A stretch of 64,000 nucleotides of DNA from assembly GCA_035610365.1 (NCBI GenBank), contig CM069432.1, forward strand, positions 189,519,027-189,583,026, given 5' to 3'. The DNA is from Aquatica leii (Eukaryota > Arthropoda > Insecta > Coleoptera > Lampyridae). The stretch's first letter is position 1. Each line of letters starts with the position of its first letter. Below, one piece after another: positions 25,111 to 35,443 of this stretch. The notes under the pieces are model-generated. The model ran no database searches. It saw only the letters and a list, made by a program, of their open reading frames with translations, and was not told the DNA's origin. Position numbers and translations under genes: made by a program.

Positions 25111-25345
25111 GATTATTTATTGAATAAGTTCCTGTGTAAACCCTCTATTTAGACAGGAACGGGTTGAATACAACATTTGGTTGTTCAAACGGAGACTAAG
25201 GTACCCTGAAAACCTCAAAATCACACAAAAATAGTTTGACGTTTCTGTTGTCAAGTGCATAAAAACTGTCAAAGACGCTTTAACTACGATAACAAAAAAT
25301 TAAAATTTATGACAGTTAAGAACAATAAAAGAAATAATAATAATT
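25111..25345 (+). repeat. MITE-like repeat, copy 1 (short hairpin)
   Basis: Matches 59742-60043 in the same orientation. Shared blocks include AGTTCCTGTGTAAA, TTTAGACAGGAACG, TTTGACGTTT, AACTGTCAAAGACG and TTAAAATTTATGACAGTTAA. In this copy the centre is a short stem (GTTCCTGT...ACAGGAAC). The other copy carries about 80 additional bases there. No coding content. Confidence 0.7.
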
Positions 25346-25961
25346 GCCTTATAATATTTGGTTCGATTACTAGACTAGTTCTAGTCGAAAAAATTGTTTC
25401 TTGTTGAACGTTTTCATTTACCTCTAGTGGAATAAGTCTTATTTCGTAGTGTATTTTCTGTTTCAAATAATTAAGTTAAATTAAGAATTTGTAAAACTGC
25501 AATTGCAAAATGAGGAGTTGTCCCACCATGTTGGAACCACATGTTATTATAGGAAGTATCTGAATCTTTTAATGAGAAAACACAACAGCTAAAGCGAGAA
25601 TGAGATCAAACTAAAGAAAGTCTAAGCATGAATGATTATTCATATTATACACAAAAATAAAGTGTAAGAATTAGATTTTTGGCAATACCCGCGGAAAGAT
25701 TTATTTTTTAACGACGCTGTGTCAGCTGTTGTGGCAGTCTTGAATCCAACAATAATTTCCGTTGTCCATTATCTGCAGTTTTGTCCGTTTAGGTGTCCAT
25801 TTAAAAGTAACCGTATAACCTCATCTTTGGTTAAAATTATCTTCTACTAATTCCTGTATTAGCTGAATCTTATAAGGATTGTCCTAACGGTTACATGAGG
25901 ATTATTTACAGTTTCTACTAAAACCTAAAACTCAAATTTTTATTCAATATTTAGGTTCTTT
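25346..25961. other. no recognisable gene
   Basis: AT-rich spacer between two MITE-like repeats. Nothing identified. Confidence 0.45.
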
Positions 25962-26362
25962 AAAGTGTTTTTTGTGCTGCCAACATCGCAAACATCAATA
26001 TTCGTTCGTTAGTGTAGTTACGTAATGAACGAAAAAAGCTCTAGAGTGGCAAAATGAAAACTAGGAATCCACATAAAAGTAAGTGTTCAAAGTGAATTAA
26101 TAGATTAGAACGAGTATGCGACAGGTGGAAAAATCATTTTAAAAATCTTGAAATTCAGTTAAAATTGAAGAAAACGATGTTAAAGTTAATGTCAAATGTG
26201 ACAGATTTAGTAATAAATGTAGTACCAACATTATATTTCTGTTGATTTTTTTTTATTTTTTCAAAAAAGAATGTAGATTTATAAAAGGCAACACAAAAAA
26301 TAATGTACATTACTCTCGTAGAAAGAATCATAGCATAACTCACTCACATGCAACACTCGGCC
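25962..26362 (-). repeat. MITE-like dispersed repeat, copy B
   Basis: Inverted copy of the repeat at 80-408. Its right end runs into a GC-rich patch, CACTCGGCCGGGCGGCCTCG, at about 26355-26375. An 8-bp inverted repeat AGCATAAC...GTTATGCT encloses this patch (about 26333-26396). The patch is absent from copy A as far as I can see. Confidence 0.6.
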
Positions 26363-26717
26363 GGGCGGCCTCGCGTCGCATTAACGTCCGTTATGCTATT
26401 TCTTACTTTTGACTCTTGTTACGTAAACTACTATTAAATAAAACAGTTGTTGGCATAATATGTAATTTTTGATTGTGCTTTAATAGTCTAATTAGAAAGT
26501 GGAAAAAAAGACAGAATTAGATGCATAAATATTCATAAAAAAATAAGTTGCTTGCAGATAGAAGGTACGTACTTGTAATTGTTTTTTTATCGACACAATA
26601 AGTAACCTCATAACGTACGTGAAATAAACAATATTTTGATATCCTACAATATAGACAACTTTAAATTCATTCTAATGTTACAGTATAATACGCAGTAAAT
26701 TTATTTAAATTTTTTTA

Positions 26718-27529
26718 ATGAATTCTAAAAAACTTAAAAATACAAAACAACGAGCAAATAGTACAGGACATATTACCGATTTTCTAAAACATAAAAGAGA
26801 AGAGGAAAACACAGCAAAAATAGAACCGGAAAACATATTTCAAAAAAGCAAAACACCGGTAAGATCTTCTACCATGTCACAAGCGGTCATACACAATAAC
26901 CCACAAAAGACAGAAATAGAAGAAGTACTAAAGGCTATAGAAAATTTGCGGAAAGCAACAAAATTAGGATTTGAAGAAAATAAAAGGGAAATATCAAAGT
27001 TACAACAAGAAATAAAACAGAAAGAGAAAAAATGGGTCTAGAAAAAAAGCAACTACATGAAAAAATTGAAAAATTAGAAGATTACATAGAAAACCAAAAA
27101 ATTTGTATTATTATAAAAAGAATGATGTCAAACGATGAACACATTACCAAAGATAACGTAGAACGCTTTATCAATACGCAAATGGGCGTTAAGGTTACTG
27201 TAACGAAAGCGTATAAAATAGGAAAACGATCACAATTAAGCCACATTAAGGCAAGGGTTCAAAATTTTCAAGAAAAAATTAAAATAATGACAAATAAGAA
27301 AAAACTCGCTGGCACTAAAATCTATATCGACAATGATGACACAGTAAAAGAAATGGAAATACAAAACATTATTAAAGAAACAGCAAAACAAGAAAGATCA
27401 TTAAGCAAGACCACAAAGATAAGTTATCAAAAGTTGTATATAAATGGAGAACAATTTATTTGGAACCCAAGAAAAAACAAACTCGAAAAGAAAGAAACTG
27501 CTTCAGTATTCTGTATAAGCACACATTAA
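26718..27529 (+). pseudogene. LINE ORF1 protein, copy 1
   Basis: A Lys/Glu-rich protein of about 270 residues. The first half (MNSKKLKNTKQRANS to KQKEKKW) leads into a coiled coil rich in heptad-like Glu/Lys/Leu (EISKLQQEIKQKEKK and LHEKIEKLEDYIENQ). The second half has an RRM-like nucleic-acid-binding region (CIIIKRMM, VKVTVTKAYKIG) and a C-terminal part with TKISYQKLYINGEQFIW. Comparison with copy 2 shows a one-base deletion near 27035 that divides copy 1 into two overlapping frames. ORF1 proteins of LINEs coat the element RNA. This copy is probably inactive. Confidence 0.65.
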
Positions 27530-27540
27530 CGAAATCAAGC

Positions 27541-27762
27541 AAATTATCAATAAATGAAACAGATTTTATTTCTATCATGTACTGGAATTGTCAAGGTTTC
27601 TATAATTTCTATAATAATATAAATGTAAGTGAATTAAACCAACTTTTTAGTTTTGATATAATATGTTTAAGTAAAACGTGGATTGTAAAACTTGATTTGG
27701 CATTTATTTTCAGTAATTATAATGTTTATTGTTGTTTAGCCACTAAGGTAAAAACTAGGTAG
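27541..27762 (+). pseudogene. LINE ORF2 endonuclease start, copy 1
   Basis: MYWNCQGFYNFYNN begins an apurinic-type (EEP) endonuclease domain, with FDIICLSKTWI matching the family's E-T-W segment. In this copy Lys replaces the Glu that is present in copy 2 (CLSETWI). That Glu is normally part of the metal-binding site. The frame ends at 27762 and the element is truncated shortly after. Confidence 0.65.
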
Positions 27763-27790
27763 GGTTATGGTGGAATTCTTATTTTGAGCA

Positions 27791-29029
27791 CGAGAACGAG
27801 CACTACTCGTTTGCTTGTTGCCTAATTTTAAAAACTGTTTTAAATATTAGTAACTGTAGTTATGATAATATACATTATTTATGTTTTAATTTTTAACATA
27901 TACGCTACATCTGATTGGATTGTTTTTTATAGAAAGTTATTTAAGGATACAAATGTGTTACAACACTTTCGAAATACTAATTTTCGCAAATGTAAGATAT
28001 TAAAATCCGTTTTTCGTTTCACGCCTTATTCTCATGACTACAAAAATAAGCCATTTTATCCTTTGTTGATTTGCCTCTAATTTAAGATAATTTTTTTCAC
28101 TAATAATAACTCTCAGTATTACTTCAAAGTATTTTTATTATAAATGTATCTTACTATTCATATCGTTTTCGCAAACTAAGTACACATGTCTTCCACATTT
28201 AACTCAGTTTACGTGTTGACTGCTCAAATAGCTCCAATTATAAGCATAGCCTCTAAGCTAAAACTTACTAAATGGATATCGGGTACTTTTTCATGAATTT
28301 TACTCACCGCTAAAACAGCATATCCTAGTATTTATGCTTGTTAATTATACCTTGATTGATACGTATTTCAAATTATAGTTAATTGTTAATGTTAATATAC
28401 ATTTGTCTTGTAGTTTCTTAAACTTAATTCGAACCAAATAACTTTTAACATAGTAGTATTTATATCTTATTCGGTTGCTTGTTTTGATGATGCTTTATGT
28501 TATAACAAGCAACTATTAAATCTTAATAAGAAAGTTGATTATTTAAGAATATACATCTGTTACAACACTTACTAAATACTAATTTTCTTAAATGTAAGAT
28601 TTCAAAATCGGTTTTTCGTTTTACACTTTCCCAAGACTCAAAAATAAGACATTAGCATTCTGCACATATTTTTCGTTGCCACCTTAATTGGTTTGCTTCT
28701 GATTTGAGATAAGTATTTTTTCTACTACTAGTGTAGGCTTTCATTATTACGTATAATAGTAAGTTGTTAAGTTGTACTTTTTTAACAGCAGGTAAATAAT
28801 ATTTCAACAAATTCTTATGATTTTAAAAAATAAGTTATATGAAGTTCACGCTTAACTAAATGTGAATTTGAACTGAATTCAATATACTTCAGGTATAATC
28901 AATGCTTAAAGTAATAATGTTTTTAAACAATTTAAGTAAATTTAGCAAAAAATGTACGTTATCTTTTTATTTCTGTATTATAAATCACAATTACGAATTA
29001 AAAAAAAAATTAATTCTATTAAATGGAGT
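27791..29029. repeat. spacer between LINE copies with internal direct repeats
   Basis: A block at about 27936-28140 recurs at about 28538-28760 in direct orientation, with shared strings ACTAATTTTC, AAATGTAAGAT and GGTTTTTCGTTT-like stretches. It has diverged considerably. No protein similarity was seen. It could be LINE 3' sequence, a tandemly duplicated repeat or unrelated flank. Confidence 0.5.
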
Positions 29030-30815
29030 CTAGTCTAGAAAAAAAGACAGACAGAAGAACAATTAGTTGTATAAATATACATACAAAAATAAGTTGCCTT
29101 CAGATAGAAGGTACGCACTTGTAATTGTTTCTTTATGGACACGATAAGTAACGTCATAACGTACGTGAAATAAACAATATTTTGGTATCCTACAATATAG
29201 ACAACTTTAAATTCATTCTAATGTTAGCAGTATAATACGCCGTAAATTTATTTAAAATTTTTATTAATGAATTCTGAAAAACTTAAAAACACAAGACAAC
29301 GAGCAAATAGTACAGGACATATTACCGATTATCTAAAACGTCAAAGAGAAGAGGAAAACACTGCAAAAATAAAACCGGAAAACCTATTTCAAAAAAGCAA
29401 ATAAACGGTAAGATCTCCTACCACGTCAAAAGCAGTCATACACAATAACCCACACAAAATTAGGATTTGAAAAAAATAAAAGGGAAATTCAAAGTTACAA
29501 CAAGAAATAAAACAGAAAGTGGAAAAATGGAATCTAGAAAAAAAGCAATTACATGAAAAAATTGAAAAATTAGAAGATTATATAGAAAACCAACAAAAAC
29601 AATAGAAAAAAAATTGTATTATTATAAAAGGAATGGTGTCAAACGATGAACACATTACCAGAGACAACGTAGAACACTTCATCAATACGCAAATGGGCGT
29701 TAAGGTTACTGTAACGGAAGCGTAGAAGATGGGAAAACGATCACAACTAAACCATATCAAGGCAAGGCTTCAAAATTTTCAAGACAAAATTGAAGTAATG
29801 ATAAATAAGAAAAAATTCGCTGGCACTAAAATCAACATCGACAACGATTACACAATAAAAGAAATCGAAACACAAAACATTATTAAAGAAACGGCAAAAC
29901 AAGAAAGATCATTAGGCAGAACCACAAAGATACGTTATTAAAAGTTATATGTAAATGGAGAACAAATTATTTGAACCCAAGAAAAAACAAACTCGAAAAG
30001 AAGGAAACTGCTTCAACAATTAATCATCCAAAAAACTAAACAACTACAATATCCCATATAAGCACACATTAACGAAATCAAGCAAATTATCAATAAATAA
30101 AACAGATTTTATTTCTATCATGTACTGGAATTGTCAAGGTTTCTATAACTTCTATAATAATTTAAATGTAAGTGAATTAAACCAACTTTTTAGTTTTGAT
30201 ATAATATGTTTAAGTGAAACGTGGATTGTAAAACTTGATTTGACATTTATTCTCAGTAATTATAATGTTTATTGTTGTTTAGCCACTAAGGAAAAAAACT
30301 AGGTAGGGCTAGTGGTGGAATTCTTATTTTAATTAAAAAGAAATTATGTACCGAAGCTGAAATTACTTGTCTATTTAACAATAGTTTTTCGTTATTTGTA
30401 AGAATTAAAATTGGTATTTTACATTATGTAATAGGATGCTGTTATTTAAAACCCTGTTGTAATGACAAAATTTGCCTTGATTCATTAGAAGAAATTGTAC
30501 ATAGTGTAGTTTATAGTTACCAAAAAGCCTTAGTAATTATTGGGGGAGATTTTAACGGTAGAATAGGTAACTTAAACTCATGTGACGATCTTTAACTAGA
30601 CAACTCAAGTTGTTTACTTAAAAACAGAACTTCAAAAGATACAAAAATTACGCGTAAGAGAAGGTTTTTAGTAGAAATGATGGAAAAGTATGGTTTATGG
30701 ACTCTTAATGGCAAAACACAAGAAGATTCATCTGGAGAATACACATTATTTAACAGCATTAAAAAAGCACAGTTGATTTCATTTGGGTTAATACTGACAA
30801 CCAATTTTTAGTATG
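29030..30815 (+). mobile_element. non-LTR retrotransposon (LINE), 5' part, copy 2
   Basis: Same family and orientation as copy 1. The order is 5' UTR (about 29030-29265), decayed ORF1 (about 29266-30030, several stops and a deletion of the central coiled-coil part), then ORF2 endonuclease (from 30120). The endonuclease runs further than in copy 1: MYWNCQGF, CLSETWI, VIIGGDFNGRIG (catalytic Asp/Asn region) and a VDFIWVNTDNQF-like segment. Frames are broken. The copy ends where BEL/Pao sequence of the opposite strand begins at about 30816, so its 3' part is missing. Confidence 0.75.
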
Positions 30816-32430
30816 AGACCATCTTGCTTGTGAATTAAATCCGAAACATTTTACCGTTTTCATCTCGTTTGTAATTTTTAATAAAATTTTGTTTGCAATA
30901 TAATTGTTCATTTGTGAATTTAACATTAAGTAAGAATGGTGCATCTTCAATTGTCTAAAATTTTTGTAATTGCTATGTCAATTGCTTTGTTTCATCATAA
31001 CTATATAAACTTACTTGCAAATTATCTGCAACAATCTATCCTATCTTAATTTTTTGAAGTATAGATTAATTATTGCCAAGTCGAATTTGACCAACACATA
31101 AGAACTCAAAAAATACTAAAGCACCTGAAAACATATTTATTTGTTGCGACTTATAAAATTCGAGGTCTGCTAAACTGATATTATTATTAGAGTAACTAAT
31201 TTTATGCGGGAAAAATGATTGCAAAGGGCTATTACTCGCTATGTTATCTATTACAAGAAAGGATAGGATTTTGATCCATTGGTAAGTTTATGTTTTTTAC
31301 ATTGATATTTATATTTTTTTCTTTGTAGTAATAAAATTGCTTTGCAATCCTGGATCAAGCAGGCATCTACACTTAATCGATTGATTTTGATTATTATACA
31401 CATAAATCTGTACTGTAGCTAAAATTATTAGTGATTTACCGACTTGACTACAATGATTACTTGTATTTGTTATATTAGAATTGTCCAACGTTTGATCTAA
31501 TTGTAATTGTTGTGATATGGCGTGAAGATTAGTGTTTTTGTTTCTGTTTTGTTTTATATGCCTTTCGTTTGGATTTGTTATTGAATTCTCAATATAAAGT
31601 AAAATATTGTGTTTTTTGTTTCAAATCTTACATGTGGTGCCACTTCAACAATCTGGTTAAAAGTGATTTGGATGCAAGCAGTTAGTGCACAAATGAATTT
31701 TATTTATTTTAATTAATATATTTCGAGCACTAAGATTTAAAAATATCTTAAAACGATAAATAAGATGTGCTTCGTTACAGAATAGACACTTAAGTTTGCT
31801 TGTTAATACATGACTGTACATAATGTGATATTGTTTAAAATCACTTTTACGTACTTTATTAATTGCGGTACTTGAAGGATTATGAAAACGCACATTATTT
31901 ATAATTGTTTCTAATAAATGACATGGCGTATTAATGAATGAAGATAGTTCGTCTAGTTTTGGTAATTGATTTTCTATAAAATTTCTATTCTCGCTTAGTA
32001 CCATTATCTAATTTTAAAAAAAGCAAATAAATTATAATTGAATTCCATTGTTTAATAGGTTCACTTAAATTTTTGGTGATCACACGTTAGTTCAAAACTG
32101 ATCTAAAACATTTTTTAATATTTTTCGGGTTTTTTTAGTTATTTGATATAATTCAAACAGAGAGTTTAAATAATTATTAATAATTATTTTTTTATTGTCA
32201 TATTGTTGTTTGAGTAATTTCCAAGTTGCATTATAATTGCTATCGGCAATTTCTAATGAGTCAATAACCATACAGACAAGATTTATTTAATAAAATTTTT
32301 GCTTATTAGACAAAGCATTATTGTAATTTATTAACGATTTGAAAGAATTGTAAAATTGCATATACTTACTCTATAAACTGTTGAAAGATGCTAATTCTAA
32401 TATAAGCAATTTTATATTGTTTACATGAAA
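30816..32430 (-). mobile_element. BEL/Pao LTR-retrotransposon fossil (gag to protease part)
   Basis: Read on the minus strand, this begins with Gag (about 32.4-31.65 kb), including QYDNKKIIINNYLNSLF and the Cys/His motif region C-FC---H-IY with LCTNCLHPNHF. The protease follows at about 31.5-31.3 kb, with SIKCRCLLDPGLQSNFI at the active-site position. A post-protease block (about 31.2-30.85 kb) has INMFSGALVFFEFLCVGQI and a KFWTIEDAP-like string, characteristic of BEL/Pao. LTRs, RT and integrase are not seen. It is broken in several places and appears old. Confidence 0.75.
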
Positions 32431-32772
32431 ACTGGTGGGTACGTGGACTATATGTTAGAGATAGGTATATGTTTCTAACGTTATACTTTTTGATTTTAAA
32501 TATATCAATGTTTTATTGCATGTTTTTTTTGTAATCTATATTGTGTTTTGACGTTGGCAACTACAGTTTGCTTTTAAACAAATTGCATAAAAATAAGTCA
32601 TTGCAACTATTATTTTGCAAAATATTAAATAGTCAAAATTTTATATATAGATACATTTGCTAAACACTATAAAAAAGTTAGCACTACAAATAATTTCAAG
32701 AACAAACTGCGATGAAAAGTTAAAAATTATTACAAATTAGAACAAAAATGTCAATGCCGAGCAAACAATTTA
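32431..32772. other. no recognisable feature
   Basis: Short AT-rich spacer between the BEL/Pao fragment and the next inverted-repeat element. Confidence 0.4.
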
Positions 32773-34367
32773 TATGTCTGTGTAGAATCGAAAAATGCAA
32801 TATAAGGAATGCTAAACATTTAATGTCTAATTATTAGCTCCCCTAATTATTTTTGTTTTTAATTTTTGATATTGTGAAGCAGAAACTAATAAAAATAAAT
32901 AAATGCTAATTTTTATTTTAATTAGTTAGCCATGAAACAATTAAATAATTATCGTATTTCAGCTACTCTTGTCAAAAACTGTAATTTGTTTTTTTTTTTA
33001 TTATTTGAAAATAAATTAGAATACATTATCAAGGAAGTCAAGAATTATTTTATAATAAAGATTTTCCGAGAATCATATTAAGTAAAACAATCATTCCAAA
33101 AGTTATAAATTGTGAGAAGCCAGATTGCAAGATATTTAATAAATAAAAATAAATCTTTCGACATTCAGTTCAAATTTTATTTTTTAATTCTTCTAAATTT
33201 TCAAAAAATGTCTAGTTTAAACTTTTGATTGTAAATATCCTCAAATATAAAAATTGTTAAGCAAAAGACTAGAAGCTCTAGTTGACCAGTTAATTAAAGA
33301 ACTTAGACGAATAACTTTTTTTGCAAAACTGTTATTCAAGAATTCTCACACGTCGCGATTCTTGAGCGCAGGGCATTTGAAACTAAATTTCTTGCGCTTT
33401 CTCTAGTGCTGGAGCTACTTCATCTTGCAGCAGTTGTAAAAATCTCACAGAGCTGTTAAATTTTTATTTAAAAAGAATGGTTCTATATTATGATGACCCA
33501 ATATTCTCACTAATACAATAATCTTTTGTGAGTTGCAGTTCGTAAAACAAGGCGTAGATTTTCAGTTGCCTACACTCTGCAATTGTGTATGTTAGGTTCA
33601 TTATTTATAGTAAACTTTGCTTTGTCCGTAAATAAAATACGTCGTTCGTTACATTTGTTTATCATATTAAAATAAAACATACTTCTTTTCTCTAAATCAT
33701 TTTCAAGCAATTCTTGATGGAACTGATATTTTTAGGAATGGAATTGGTTTTTTTTTTCAATAGGTTATTTGCAATTTTCCTTATACTGGCATGAGAATTT
33801 TCTGTCATAGTCAGCAAAACATGAAACTTGTTTTTATTATCAGCATGTTGCACATTTTGTTTGTTATTACATTTCCAACTATTTAAAACTGTACCAGTAT
33901 TTTCAAATTTACATACAATCCGATTAACCGTCGTATAGTTTAGAATTGGTCTATTTCGATACGGAAAATAATAAACTAATTTGTCGACAACTATGTATTT
34001 CCCGAATAAAAACATTTTATCATTTCTAGTTTATCTGAAGTCGAATACATTTTTAAGAATAAAATTGAATGTTAAGACGTTAATTCTTTATTAACATTAG
34101 ATTGGATTTTATTCCTTGCTTTGTTTTTGTTTCCTATTAATTCATAACATCCTTTATTTTTGTACATGTTGCACTATATTTCTCCTTTTCTGCAACCGCA
34201 ATTTTAGAAATTAAAACCAATAATATACGTAAATGCAAAATTTTTCTTTTAAACACTTAAATAACATTTTCTTCTAAAACCATTAGGAGAGCCAATAATT
34301 AGACACAACACACAGAATATTTCGCATTGAAATCTGTATTGCGATGTTCGATTCTACATCCGGTATA
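32773..34367 (-). mobile_element. degenerate mariner-type transposon with inverted ends
   Basis: The ends are imperfect inverted repeats. TGTAGAATCGAA followed by TGTCTAATTATTAGCTC at the left (about 32780-32840) is mirrored at the right (about 34275-34355). TATA occurs at both outer edges, compatible with TA target duplication. The minus strand between them carries a decayed transposase at about 33340-34015. Confidence 0.65.
33340..34015 (-). pseudogene. decayed mariner-type (DUF4817) transposase
   Basis: The N-terminal 107 residues remain open (33692-34015). They include TVNRIVCKFENTGTVLNSW, the linker between helix-turn-helix units, and NSHASIRKIANNL from the second HTH. Beyond that, on the same strand in other frames, come RRILFTDKAKFT-like sequence (first catalytic Asp box) and VRFLQLLQDEVAPALE-like sequence, typical of the catalytic domain. 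The C-terminal part is not recognisable. Several frame changes and stops make it inactive. Confidence 0.65.
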
Positions 34368-35443
34368 TAAAAACTTTTGCCACACTATATTTATTTCGTT
34401 TAAAACCGATTAAATCAAGAATCTAAATAGAGAAATAACAATTTCATGCTGTGCAAATATAAAAATCAAGAGTGTCTGCTAATCTTTGGCAAAAGTAAAA
34501 AAAATCAATGATTTAAAGATATGGAAAGTTTACTTGTAATCTATTGTAATTATTATGCAAATATGTATAAGTGTTTGAAATTTTTGAATAAGATGTAATT
34601 TTTAACAAATACTGTAAAAGTCAAGTAAATAAGGTTTTACAATTTTCCATTCTGGATAATTCTCGTGTAGCAAATGTAAAACAAGTGTAATCCATGGCAA
34701 CCTATAAACTAAGTTATAAATAAGGTTTATTTGTTAATAGATGATATTGCACTGAAAACTATAATACGCTTAAAGAACATAGTGTTGCGTTTTTACCAAA
34801 TATATCTTCAATCATGATGTTTGATTTAAAATAGTAACACAAAATTAATCGTTTTTGATTAGTTTTAGAGCCAGTTGTAGAATTAGCACAAGACAGAAAC
34901 TCGACAAAATACTTAAGTTACTGTAGAATAACGTTTTATAAAATTTTGTTTGGTAAATCAAAAACCGGTGCAAGTTTAAAGATTTTTTTATAAAACACAA
35001 TAAAAAAATATTATTTAGAAATTCATAATACATATACACATTATACAAAGGTGTACAAAATAAAAATCGTTACTCGCGTTCTTTACTAAAAAAAGAAGTA
35101 AAAGTGATTTTTAGCTACGCAGCAAATTAAAACATTGATTTTTTTAAATTGGCTAGTAAAATATGATTTTTTTCTTTTACGGGGATTGTTAGCTGTGCGC
35201 GATCTATGACTCGCTCTAAGTCTTCTTTCATAGAGATCGGGTCTTCTTGTCTCACTTTTTTTGCTACGGTTTATTTTTTTCGTAAGTAAAACGTCATTTA
35301 CTTTTACTTAGAAACTATTCTCTCGGCGTCCATTGTCGTTAGAAAAACCCAGGTCTCATGAACGCTTTGTGTATAAAAGTATTGTATTTTGTTGTTTTTC
35401 GAATATTCTTCGGGTGATCTGTGGTTTCGAAGGCTTTTTAGAA
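34368..35443. other. no recognisable gene
   Basis: AT-rich DNA. The part from 35190 to 35440 is somewhat richer in GC and contains no recognisable domain. Confidence 0.45.

Larger units (their letters stand above)
26480..27790 (+). mobile_element. non-LTR retrotransposon (LINE), 5' part, copy 1
   Basis: The first of two same-strand copies of one LINE. The 5' untranslated region (about 26480-26717) matches 29030-29265 closely, including GATAGAAGGTACG and TAACGTACGTGAAATAAACA. It is followed by ORF1 (26718-27529) and the start of ORF2 (from about 27541), which encodes an endonuclease beginning MYWNCQG. Similarity to copy 2 stops at about 27787, just after the GGTGGAATTCTTATTTT shared string. 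Reverse transcriptase is missing. Clade not assigned. Confidence 0.75.
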
